A stretch of 64,000 nt of DNA. It comes from Pratylenchus scribneri. Lineage: Eukaryota > Nematoda > Chromadorea > Rhabditida > Pratylenchidae. Shown here in pieces: positions 1 to 24,300 of this stretch; position 1 is the stretch's first letter; the number at the start of each line of letters is the position of its first letter. Location of the stretch: NCBI GenBank assembly GCA_030063045.1, contig JAQSEB010000137.1:310001-374000 (forward strand), in the 5' to 3' direction. Both the position numbers and the translations under genes were made by a program. Below the pieces are notes generated by a model. The model was not told where the DNA came from. It saw only the letters and a list, made by a program, of their open reading frames with translations, and did not search any database.

Positions 1-813
1 CTTAAGCCCACCCATCCATTACCGGTTCCATCCCACCCATTTTGGGTGGACTTGGGCATTGCATAATTGGCCACAATCCAGTCAGCCTCTATCCCTCCTC
101 TGTACATTTTGACCGATGACCAAAAATGGCCTCCATCCGACCATTTTGCCATCCAAAATTGATGAGAAAATTTTGGATGGCGAAAATGTTGGATGGGAGG
201 TGGGGTGGGGGGCGCGAATGGAATTATATAAATTGGCCATTTGGCATTGGGAAAATGTTTGTTGGAGAGGGTGGCGCAAAATTTATGGCCGAATTGCGAT
301 GGACCAATGGTGGAAGGGTCCATTCCCAATCCCAATTGGGTTGGTGGTTTGAATTTGAAGCAACAGTCGACCATCATGACCCAAAATGGTCGTTCTCCCT
401 TCTCTGTGGGTTTTATTTGCATTCGAGGAAGATAAATCCCCGGGGGAACATTTGAGGCCGATTAGGGGAAAATGCTGACCAAAATGCCGGGGGAAAGGGA
501 GATGCCAACTGGCAGATATAAATGAGCAAAGGAGGAAAAGGGGAATGGGGGAGATCCCCGGGGGGCAAAGTAAACGGTGGTGAATAATGGGGCATTTATG
601 GGGGTGGATGGATGGGTGGAATATTCGTTGGCCAAGTTTGGAAGAGATGGCCCAATGACAAGTTTGTTAAAGGAGAAAAATGTGCCACATTTTGATGGAA
701 ATTTTTTAAAGAAAAAATTTGAGAATTTTGGTGAAAGGCGGCGGTTGGATAAAATCAAAATATAATTGTATCGAAAAAAAATATTTTAATCAAAAATCCA
801 ATAATTAAATCAA
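1..813. other. No gene recognised
   Basis: Short overlapping open frames occur on both strands, but none shows a domain, a splice pattern or a composition that stands out. I see nothing functional here. Confidence 0.5.
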
Positions 814-1508
814 TTCCGGAATGAATTCTGATTTTTTGTGTTTTCCGGAAAGAATTCTGATTTTTTGTGTTTTCCGGAAATAATTCTGATTTTTTGTGTT
901 TTCGGGAATGAATTCTGATTTTTTGTGTTTTCCGGAATGAATTCTGATTTTTTGTGTTTTCCGGAATGAATTCTGATTTTTTGTGTTTTCCGGAATGAAT
1001 TCTGATTTTTTGTGTTTCCGGAAAGAATTCTGATTTTTTGTGTTTTCCGGAATGAATTCTGATTATTTTTTATGTTTTCCGGAAAGAATTCTGATTTTTT
1101 GTGTTTTCCGGAATGAATTCTGATTTTTTGTGTTTTCCGGAAAGAATTCTGATTTTTTGTGTTTTCCGGAATGAATTCTGATTTTTTGTGTTTTCCGGAA
1201 TGAATTTTGATTTTTTGTGTTTTCCGAAATGAATTCTGATTTTTTGTGTTTTCCGGAATGAATTCTGATTTTTTGTGTTTTCCGGAAAGAATTCTGATTT
1301 TTTTTCTTTTCCGGAAAGAATTCTGATTTTTTGTGTTTTCCGGAATGAGTTCTGATTTTTTGTGTTTTCCGGAATGAATTCTGATTTTTTGTGTTTTCCG
1401 GAATGAATTCTGATTTTTTGTGTTTTCTGGAAAGAATTCTGATTTTTTGGGTTTTCCGGAAAGAATTTTGATTTTTTTGTGTTTCTCGCAAAGAATTCTG
1501 ATTTTTTC
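814..1508 (+). repeat. Minisatellite family A, array A1
   Basis: About 24 head-to-tail copies of a 29-bp unit. Each unit contains GAATTCTGATTTTTTGTG followed by TTTTCCGGAA; units differ mainly at the bases after CCGGAA (TGAATTC versus AGAATTC). The edges are degenerate. It lies 3' of csk. Open frames run through it on the minus strand only because the unit has no stop codon in some frames; they are not genes. Confidence 0.97.
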
Positions 1509-2085
1509 TCAACAAATTCATTTCTATGAACAATTTTGTCAGTATTCCCACATTTCTCCCTCCCACTCAAGTTGATGAGCCGCAGATTGAAAAGAAAAGA
1601 TAATATCCGGAATGGGTGAGATTTTTAAAATGAACAAAACTATTTCAAAAAGGAAAGAAGCAACAATTAATCAAGGGGGCGACACTTCGGGCGGAAATGT
1701 CACATCAAAAAGGGCAAAATTGATGCGCCTCGATTATGAGCGGTGGACGGAATGAATGAAAGATTTGCATTTGAGATGAGCCGGAGGAGATAAATAGGAG
1801 GCAAATTTTAATGGGCATGGAACATTTTTGTGCCTCAGGGATTTTGTCCCTTGCTAAATTGGAATCCTAGGGATGAGGGAAATTATTCTGGAAAAGAACG
1901 GACAAATTTTAATTAGAATTATTTTCCCTTCCCCAATTAAAATATTTGATCGAGAATTAAATATTTATTAATTTATTATGCGGATTATTATTATAAAATG
2001 AGGCACAATTTGGAACAAAATTTTCAATAAACGGGGAATAATAATGAAATATTTGGTAATATTATTTATTTTTGTTGAGGATTAT
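1509..2085. other. 3' flank of csk
   Basis: AT-rich sequence between array A1 and the csk stop codon. It probably includes the csk 3' UTR (minus strand). No other gene was seen. Confidence 0.5.
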
Positions 2086-13752
<11,667 letters not shown>

Positions 13753-13909
13753 TTAATTTACAAATAATAATGATGGAAAAATTACATTTAATTGCATTGA
13801 GAATTTTTATATTTTTCACATTTATTTTCGGCCTTCATTCATTATGCCAAGCATCGAAATAAATTACAAAAATGCTATATTATACATTAAACAAAGGCTA
13901 ATAAAGGCA

Positions 13910-14223
13910 TCATTTTTGTCCATCATCATCTGCTGCCAATAATTGTTGTTTTTCTTCCTCTTTGTCTTCAATTGCGCTGGTTTTTGATTCTTCTTGATCT
14001 TCTTTTGTATCATCATCATCCGTTTTTACGGTACACATTCTGTAAATGGCGACCATCAATAATAATGGGAAGGAAGCTGCGGCAACCATCAAAAAATAAA
14101 CATAGCCATCAAGAAGTGCATTCTGAAAATGTCAAATTAGTATAATTTAATCTATGTACAATCGATTACCATCAATGTTTCTGGATGAATGGCGCTAATT
14201 CTTTTTGCCGATGATAATGTCAT
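13910..14223 (-). CDS. Small single-pass membrane protein, unknown
   Basis: Two exons, 14223-14170 and 14122-13910, joined in phase by a gtaatc donor and a tttcag acceptor, give 88 aa. A hydrophobic stretch (VYFLMVAAASFPLLLMVAIY) spans the membrane near residues 26-45, followed by an acidic tail rich in Asp, Glu and Lys. The reading frame is open upstream to 14475, so the true start may be earlier and add up to 84 residues. No family is recognised. It lies 157 bp upstream of the putative csk start on the same strand, a spacing seen in nematode operons, but no clear trans-splice acceptor precedes csk. Confidence 0.55.
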
Positions 14224-14475
14224 CTTTGATAATAAGAGTTTTATTTCTATTGATCCTCTGAATTTGTATTTGATATAAATCACTTTGTAATGTAACAAAA
14301 GAAATTGAGAATAAAGGACATTAATGATTCCATGACTTGGCTTACTTTTGAGGTAGAAAAATTTCAAAATTTTGAATGAATATGAACCAAAAGCGGACCA
14401 AAAATTTTCTTTGCCTTCACCCTTGGATATGTTAATAGTAACTTTGTTTTGTAAATTTGATTGTGATGAATGCAT

Positions 14476-15350
14476 GAATCACATTCATCGTCATTCTTTT
14501 CTTTATCCTTTTACAATCCAGAATCCACATGCAAAGTTGCAATTGTAAATTCAAGTGTCAATAGTCGAAACTCGAAACTAACTCGAAAAAAATCAATTTT
14601 TCTTTTTCATATGTTGGGATCAACTGTCATTTAAATTTGTTGCCAATAAATTGCAAATAGTCATTTATTTAAATTTTTAATATCGTAATCCACACGAAAA
14701 AAATATAAAAATGTCAAATTTTTTCCCTCATCAAATTATTGTTTTGGCAAAGCAAAAGTGTGTCCATTGATTTTCGGCCAGATTGAATATTCAATGACCA
14801 AAATTTTCATTAATATTTTTTCCTCCTATGCAATGGCCTTGATGAGCATTAATTGTGGTGGGAGGGCAACGGCGACTTTCTTCAGTCATCGATTAGGTGG
14901 TTGCTGAGGAGTTGTTGGTTGCTGGTGACAGCCCCATTTGGTACTCAACAAAATGCGCAAGGCGCAATCTTCCTTTTTCCTCTCCCTTTTCGCCCACAAA
15001 TATATACATCCTTCCCACACCAACCACAAATGTCATAGCACTCAACTCATTCAATGCGCCCAATTGCCAGTCCCCCAAGGGTATCCTGCAAAAGGGAAAT
15101 GAGGGCGAGGACAAAATGGACCCGAAAATATATACTCCCCTTTTGCTCTATTATTTATATAGAAATGGATGAAACATAGGCCAAGCCCAACCCAAAATAT
15201 CAATCTATAATAAAATGCCAAAAACTACGAGAAATTTTCCATTTGACTGCGACAATTAATTATTATTTATTAATTATCATTATTCATTAGATTTTATTCA
15301 TAAAATTAATCGAGCCAAATTTTATAGATTTAATTTTAAAAATTTTTAAA
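14476..15350. other. Intergenic region, divergent promoters
   Basis: Lies between the minus-strand small membrane protein gene and dip-2 on the plus strand. It presumably holds both promoters. TTTATAG at 15321-15327, 24 bases before the dip-2 ATG, could be a trans-splice acceptor. No gene was seen. Confidence 0.5.
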
Positions 15351-18300
15351 ATGCACTCTACTTCTGCTGGTGTAAATGATTTATTTGTGGATGTGCTCAA
15401 AATACCCGAAGAAATTCGTACAAAATTGGCTCAACTCGATTTGGAATTGTCCGAAGGTTGACTCATAATTTTTTTAAAATTATTTTTATAAATGTTATTT
15501 AAAAGGCGATATTACCGAAAAAGGCTACGAGAAGAAGAGGAAAGAGCTTTTACAAAAATTTATGAAAAAAGGAAATAATTCGAAAAATCAGCCAATAGCA
15601 GGTTAATCAATTATAATAAATGAAAAATACAATTCAATAAATGTTCAGATTCGAAAGAAGAAAAAGCACGACGGCATAGACGTCGAATGACCAGAAATGA
15701 ATCGAGATTCCATTCAGGTTGAATTTAATATATTTTAAAAAATTGGGAGCTTAGAAAATCTAATTTTTGAATGTTAAAATGACTCATTTTCGTAATCTTA
15801 TTTGTGAGATAATATTAGAATGAAATTTTCTTGAGATTATAGAATTACTAATATTTTTGTTTAAGTATTTCCTTGGTCTTGATTCCAATTTTTCCAACAG
15901 AAAACTTTTCAAAAATTGCCCAACGGGAAACCCTTCATTTTCACAAAATTTAGGTCGCGGGTTCGAATCCGCTTGGGGGAAGTTATTTTATTAGGCTTGA
16001 TTCCCACATTTCAATTCCAATTAAACATCAAAATAAATTAATTATTAAAAAATTTACAAGAAATTCGACAAGAGGCCGTTCAACAAGCATTGGCCGAATG
16101 GGGACGTGGTGAAGAAAAAAGGGTGGAGGAGGGTGGAGAATGCAGTGGCGGCGGCGATCAAAATCAATTAAACATTCGATGCTCATTCCGACCAATTCAA
16201 CGCAGAAATACTTCCAAAATGAGCCTCTGCAAAAAACAAACAGGTCCCAAATATTTGGGGAAAAAATTATTTACATTCATGATTCATTCATTGTCATTGT
16301 TTTATTTAATTCATTTATTTTTAATTTATATTTGTTGTTTATATTTAATTCATTTTATTAAATAAAATTTTACATTCCATTTTGTAATTTTGTTTTGTCC
16401 AATCTTTTGCAAAAATGATGATAAATTTGCAACTTTTTTCCCAATCTATCCAAAATATATAAATCTCTTGTCCACCAAACCGAACTCAATCCTACCCAAT
16501 TCCCACATTTCCATTGTAAAATGGTCATTAATTAGCCCCCTTCCAATGTCTGCTACACATTTCCAATCACTTTGATCCTACCGATTAAAACATTTGTTTT
16601 TTGATGAACAATCCCCACCCCAATATATTTTTGGTGGATATTCCGGTTTGTCCTCTGCCCGCCCAATTCCCCTTTTTCTTCCAATTTTCCATTTATACCT
16701 AGTTAAACCTCCCTCAATATCGACCCTCCCTCCCTTGTTGTTGGCCTTGTCTTCTTCTTCCCATCTTTTTCGTCCTTCACCTCTTCCTCTTCCTCCGACT
16801 TATTTCCGTCCTTCCCGGTTCCCGCCCTCCTCCATTAAACAACTTATTAGTCCTGTTTTGATGTTGTCATTGCCAACTAAAAACTTTTTCATTTTCGCCA
16901 ATTCCCTTTCTTCCATTCATTTGCATTTTACACGTGAATTCCTTTTCCCCATATTTTTGTTGCAATTTATTTTGTTTTTACCAAAAAATACAAAAAATCA
17001 GAATTGATTCCGGAAAACACAAAAAATCAGAATCTTTCCGGAAAAGACAAAAAATCAGAATTCTTTCCGGAAAACACAAAAAATCAGAATTCTTTCCGGA
17101 AAACACAAAAAATCAGAATTCATTCCGGAAAACACAAAAAATCAGAATTCATTCCGAAAAACACAAAAAATCAGAATTCATTCCGGAAAACACAAAAAAT
17201 CAGAATTGATTCCGGAATACACAAAAAATCAGAATTCATTAAGGAAAACACAAAAAATCAGAATTCTTTCCGGAAAACACAAAAAATCAGAATTCTTTCC
17301 GGAAAACACAAAAAATCAGAATTCATTCCGGAAAACACAAAAAATCAGAATTCATTCCGAAAAACACAAAAAATCAGAATTCATTCCGGAAAACACAAAA
17401 AATCAGAATTGATTCCGGAATACACAAAAAATCAGAATTCATTCCGGAAAACACAAAAAATCAGAATTGATTCCGGAATACACAAAAAATCAGAATTCAT
17501 TAAGGAAAACACAAAAAATCAGAATTGATTCCGGAAAATACAAAAAATCAGAATTTTTTCCGTAAAACACAAAAAATCATAATTCTTTCCGTAAAACACA
17601 AAAAATCATAATTCTTTCCTTAAAACACAAAAAAATCAGATTTTTTTTTTAGTAAGAACGCAATTCCCTCATTTTTTTATTCTTTACGGTTTTGGCGGAT
17701 TAGTTTTTATACTTCACTGAAAGGACCACAAACAAATAATAAAGCTCACCAATTTGTGTGCTGCTGAATGGGTGCCGTAAGGGGTTGTTGGGGTTTGTTT
17801 GCGCGTCCCGACCACTTTTGGTCACTCATCCATCGGTCATTTGGCCTCCTCCTTCCACCCACAAATCCATTGGAGCGAGAAAATGTCCATTCCAATTGCC
17901 CCAATCCCATTTCACCCATTCACTTCATTCTCATTCATTCTTTTCTTCCATTTTGAATGTGCTCTCGGCGATGGATGTGCGTATTAGTGCAGTGGACGAT
18001 GCGATGATTAGAGGCCCAAGAATATGAAATTTGAGAATGTGATGGCCAATCCATTATATTCCCATTCTCTTTTGTTGTTTTGACTCCAAACATTTTGGGA
18101 AATTTTGCTAATTTTTATTACTTTTGTATGATTCATTCCATTTTTATTCATTTTTTGTTGATTTCACCCTCATAAAACCCTTCCAAATTGATTGAATTTT
18201 TGCTCATTTTCACCCCATTTTCAACATAATCCGGCTGGCTGATCATCCTCCTTCAAAACCATTCAAATGCCGACAATTCATCTGTGCTCAATTCACTGTC

Positions 18301-21300
18301 AGCTGGTCGTTGAATCGCACAAAAGAGCCATTCCAGCCGCCACCATTTCCCCCACCTTTTCCCTCACAATGTTTTCCCTTCGCCCGAAAGAGTGGCCTTT
18401 CCTGTCCACCATTTCCTTTTGCATTTCCCACTTTTCTGCATTCAAAATGAGCATCTGGCGGCGGCTTTTCCTCCTCCTGGCCAGCTTATTTCTTCGCATC
18501 GCCTCATTTTACGGCCACTCCCTTTCCTCTACCCTTTTTGGCCCACTTGAGGAAGAAGGCATTTCCTCCTTTCATTCCCTCACTTCCCCTTTCCTTTTCC
18601 CTTTTTGCCAATGGTCAAATGGGCCAATTGAATTCCCTCCCTTTGACCGCCAGCCACACCCCTTTTTGACCCTCCTAGACGCAGCTGAACAAATCCAATT
18701 TTTAGAACAATTTCCCTCAATTTATTGTGCATTTTTACCTTAAATTCTTTCACAGATTTTATCCATTATTTTATTGCTAATTTGCATCAAAAATATTAAA
18801 AAATGCGCGAAAAATTGATGGTCGAAACGGACAGATCAATCGCATATTTGGCCATTTGTGAGGGAATATTAAATGTTGAAAAATAGATTTAATAATAAGA
18901 GATGTTGTGTTGTATATTTTTGTAAAAAATAGATTTGATCACATCAAAGAACACCAAAATGAAATGAATTAATCATTTTCAAATGGTCAAATTTTTCCAT
19001 GAAATGAATGATAAATGATAACTAAAAATGAGAATAAACAATAAAAAATATTAATTTGATGACTGTGAATGAGTCATTCCCAATATTTTTGTATAGATAG
19101 TAGCAGTTCGGAGGAGGAAAATGGCCAAAATAGCAGCACATTGGACAGTGGGACTGGGGGAAGTAAAGATCGGCGAAATGGAAAGGCCAAAGGGCCAAAA
19201 GGGAAGAAAGAGATGGCGGCAAATGGAAAAGATGAAGGCGGATCAAATTCGGCAATCCACCCTCCTCGGCCAAAAGAAGAGGAGGCAGCCGCCGATGAGC
19301 AGCCGGCGGGTTGTTCGAATGATTTAGTGAAAGCGACGGCCACAAATTTGGCTATGAAAAATGATATTGGAACCCAAATGGAGAGAATTGGGACCATCGA
19401 TGTTGAAAATAATGGAAGTCCTAAGAAAAAGAATATTGCCGACAAAAATGGTGAAGAGGATCATTATTTGGAGGCCAAAAAGCCGGCGGGCATTCGGCCA
19501 TCGACGGAAATGATGAAAACACCGATTAAAAGTGAATGCCGATTGAGGCAAAAACAACAACAATTACCGCAAAAAAGAAGGAATCCAACGGCTGCAAACA
19601 ATTCTGGACAAAAAGAGACACCTGCTTCCGCCAATCGAACTTCCGTAATCATTTTAATTTGCATTATTATTCCTAATCTAGGGCTAAAGTTGTTTGAGAC
19701 GAGACCGGGGCCTTATCCAGATAACCTAAGTCCCAAGCCCCAGTGGCCAAATGAATAGGATATGGATTAGAGGCGAATCAACATTAAAATTATTCTCTAT
19801 TTATTGTGCGGAAAATGATATGTAGAATGGAAAAGGGCTGGATTAAAAAGACAGATTGGGGCAATATTTGATTGATAAGGTGACAGGGTGATTAGGCAAA
19901 AAGTGGGGGTACAGTAAGATGAATAGTAAAGGTCCTTAGGCATTGTTGGCATTGACATGCATAATCCAAATTCTGATAAATTAGATTAAATATTATGGAT
20001 AAAATTATGGCCAAAAATGAATAAAAATTCTGTTTGCCTTTTGCCATTGTTGAAGATTAACAGATAGTTTCGAATTTTTCAGGTTTTGGTGTTGGAGGAC
20101 CGGCCATTGCCTCCATTGCCCCCAACCGATGATGATGATGACGATGAAGAAGAGGAGGCCGAAAATGGGCATCAACCTGAACCGGCGGTTTACGTAAATT
20201 CCACAAATGATTCTGGGCTGGGTGGTTCATCGAATGCCCCCCAGGATTACGCCAATACACGGATTCGTACGTTTGAAATTGTAATTGAAAGAAATGGCCA
20301 AATTTTAGCACTGAAACCGGCTCGAGTTTCGCAAAAAATTCAACAAGTTTTGCTCTCATTGCAGGTCAGTTTTTTACTTTTATTTTGGTCCGTTCGCAAA
20401 TCACAAATTCGCTGCGCAAATCACTCACATTTAGCCAAATTTTGGGTAAAATATTTTTATTGTCAATATTCCTTCTTTCATTCCATTCTATTTTCATTAA
20501 TTTCTCATAAACTTTCTTTTTGTTCCTTTAATTGCAGCAGAGCAGCTTATCATCAACTTTAGAGGGCAAATTGTTTAGAAAGGAGCATTTTCAACCAAAC
20601 AAAGGGGCTTAACACCAATTAGTTGTCTTCCAAAAAAAGCAAAAAGAAATGTGTTTATTTTGACTAATTTTCCTCAACAAATTCCCATTCTTTCTTTATT
20701 TCCTTTCATTTCTCCTTCACCAAAAGTAAATCGACGTAATTTTCGGGGCTGTTTTGGAGGAGGCGACAATGGCCAAATGTTTTAGTATTTTCATTTCCAC
20801 CACCTCACAGCCAATCAATTTTGGAGGTGTTTGGGCGGTGATGGTCGCCGCCAGGTGTTCTTCTCAATTTCGCCCAATTTACGACCAAATTGAAAGTAGC
20901 AGCTGTACAAATTCGGCTACACTAAAAATGGAATCATAAATTTGCCAGAAGCAACATTGTCCATTTCCTCTTCACATCACCCGGGACGGATGGATGGCCG
21001 CCGGCTATTCCTCCTCCAATTTTCCATAAATCCTTTCGTAAAATCGAAAATCCTAGTCGCCAATTCCCCCTTTCGACCATATAGTGAAAGTGGCCGGCCG
21101 CCTTCTAATTTTGCAATTTTCACTGCAATGGATCCATCCCCCATCCCATCCCCTGCGGCGCGAAGACCCCCAAAGGCAGGAAGGAATTGGGTGGGGGAAG
21201 CAGCTGCCCTTATTCATTTCCTCCCTCAAAAGCAGCTCACATTGCTGCCCGCCGCCAGCAACATTCACATTAGCCCCCTCCTTATTTTCTTGTCCATTCG

Positions 21301-24300
21301 TCCTCCAAATAGGCGCCTCAAATTTGCGGCCCTCTTTGCGCATATATCCATTTTCCCTTCATCCAATGTTTTGGACATTTGGGCGGCATATCCCTCCCTC
21401 ATCGGCAAATTTGCATCACCATTTTGTTTTCCTCAATTTAACTTCTTCCCATCCTCTCATTCGACATTATTCTTTATTTCCATTTTCCACCAATTTAGGC
21501 CCCATTACTTGGCTGAAATTTGTAGATGAATGGAAATATTTTACTTTTTTGAATTATCATTAATCTCTTTTGTCTTTTCGATGGCATTCTAAAATTATCC
21601 GTATTCCCATTAAAATCACAATTTTTTCCGCCCTCATTATTTGCTTCCAAAATGTGCATTTTCGCCCATCAACCATTTTCACAATGACCTTTTTCGAATC
21701 GCCCTTCCCATTATTTTTTGTTGAATGGGCAACGGTCCCCCTTTCAGCAATAAATAAATTCCCCGTATGCGACAGAAAATCAGCTGTTTTATTGGGAAAA
21801 TGCGGAACTATTTGGATTGGATGGAACAGGGCAAAATGAGCGGTTTTGGGTTTCATTTTATGAGTAAATCGATTTGGGTTTGGGCGGAGATGGCCACTGA
21901 ATATTTTGTTTTTGAAAGAGAATTCAGTCTCCAAAATGTCACCAAAAGGCGACAGTTGGTTTCCCCAACCTTCCCATTTTGCCTTTTATGGTCGCCAGCT
22001 GTGTCCAGTCAGCCACCAATTCCCCCCAACAAATATCAAAAATGTCCATTCAATGCGCATAAAAACAATTCGTCCTTTTGCAGTCATTCCTTTCAAAAAT
22101 TGTCATCCACCTTTCCCTTTCCCACCTGCTAATGTTCCTTCCAAAGAAGCACCCCAAAAAGCATCAAAAATATGCCAAATGACGCGATTGGATTGGATTT
22201 GGGGAGGGGAATATGGATGCTGGCCATAAGGGATGGGATTGGGATGATGAGTAGGCGAGAATAGGATTGAATGGATGAAGCCGGATTGGATTTGGAGGAG
22301 GCCCAGCCCAATGTCTCCAATTCCCTCCTTCCAATGCTTTTCCTCCAATTTCCGTCCTAATCCCCTTCCTCCCTTTCCCCCACCTATTCCATCATTTTCT
22401 CCGTTAAGCCCAATTTTCATTCCCTCCAGCGAACATCACTCGATCAATCCCTCCCCCCTTTCCCCCAAATATTTGAAGCAATTATTTCCATTCAATTGAC
22501 CATTCCCTCCAATTAAATTTTAACCCAAATTTCAACCGAAAAGCACAATAAATTAAATAAATCCAATTTTGTATCAAAAATGTACGTTCTAATGGAACAT
22601 CGGTCGCCGGATCGGAAAACTTCACATCATATCCATGCCAATGAACGGCACCCAAAACCAATGCTTCGTGCCCGTGCCGTAATGCATTCACCGGCCAACA
22701 AAGAATCACTCCGAATTCGTCAATCCTCAATTATTGCAGAGGAAAAAGCCGCCGCCGCCGCCCAACAAAAACAACAACAATTGAGACGAAGACAAATTCC
22801 CATTCCCCCGTCAAATCCTCTGCCATTACCAAATCCCTCTTCATCCTCCAATGCCCATTCCATTTCGCCATCCACCTCATCAACCAATAGTAGACATCAA
22901 ATGATCTCCTCCCCAAGAATTGCTTATCGTCAAATTGTTTCGGGTGATGCTATGCCGAATCGACCTTTTCCTCCTCCTCCACATCCGTTGAGTGTCAGTA
23001 ATTCCTCATCGACAATATTCAGCAATATAAATACAAATAATAATTCATCTTGGCCAAAAGTAAATGATGGGAATAATTCGATTGTTGTGCCAAAATTGGC
23101 CACCTCCCCTCAACTCATTCATCATCGACAAGTTCGATGCTATACAAGCAAAGTGCGACCGGTGGATAAAAAAGACATTATTGGGAGAATGGATGAGAAA
23201 GGAATGGAGGATCAAAGGCAACAGAATTGGCAACAAAAAAACGATGAAAATGAGGAGGAAAAGAGGACAACATTTCCATTGGAATTGACCGAAATCCCAA
23301 AAGTGAGGGTACCACCGTTGAATTGGCCAATAGGACCAATTGAATGGGAATGCGAAGAGCAAAATGAAACAACGGAAGCGAAAAGAAGGCATTCAACGAG
23401 GCCAGGCATTTTGGCCAGAAGTAAATCACAATCAAGGGGAACATTGACGGATGCTCAACAGCAAATAGTCAGTAATCGAAGGGACAAATTCATGGCAATG
23501 GGACGTTCAAAAACCTCAACCAGTCTTGCCCCAATGGGCACCAATAATGGCACTTTAGGCCGATTTCGAGTTAATCATCGAAAGAATTCCACATCATTTC
23601 GGCAAAAAGCCTCATTTTCGGGTGCACAATGCGCAATTATTGAACTTTTTGATGCGAATATTGAATGCCAAAAGAGACGAGAAAATTGGGAAAGAATAAA
23701 TGGAGGGGGCGGTGAAATAGCCAAAAATGGGGGCAGCGGCCAATTCGGACGAGTTCAACGCGAATTACGGGCATTCGCCGAACGCCGAGAATTGGGGCTG
23801 GGCAGGGAAAGAAAAGTGCGAATTTGTGATTTGCGGGCAGACCAATTGTTGGCAAAAGCCAGTTCCACATCCTCTTCCTCAACAAATTCGAATAATTGTT
23901 TGCAGAAACCAAGGAAGAAATCATTGCAAGAATATTACAACGATGATGATGCCGAATTGGAAGGTAAATTAAGGAGAAAGAAAGGGTCATTTTGAATGAA
24001 CATTAATTATTTGTGAAGCAATGGCCAATGCCATCGATCCAAGTGCGCCACAACCAAATGGCCAAATGATCACTCCATGCCGTTCCGACTTCCCCGGTGG
24101 CACTCCGGCATTGCCACGGTCCATTGATTCACTACTTTTCAAATGGGCAAATACTCAACCAAAAGCGGTGGCCGCCGTCCAAATGGCAAGTTTTCCTCAT
24201 TATTTTTGGCCACTTTTTGTGAATGAATTGGTCCCATTTTTAGTTGGATAGCACTGGAAAATCGTCGACAACTTTGACTTATGGTACCATAAAATCGAAT

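Noticed and set aside
1063..1570. Minus-strand frames of about 167 codons made of repeated [14 protein letters not shown] blocks; the same at 16934-17528
   Set aside because: They are translations of the 29-bp minisatellite, open in several frames at once, with no start context or flanking exons.
15950..15985. tRNA-like B box GGTTCGAATCC in dip-2 intron 3
   Set aside because: The T-arm does not pair well and no A box or acceptor stem is present upstream.
19672..19963. Dispersed repeat as a classical MITE or tRNA-derived SINE
   Set aside because: I could not find terminal inverted repeats, a poly(A) tail or A/B boxes, so I left the class open.
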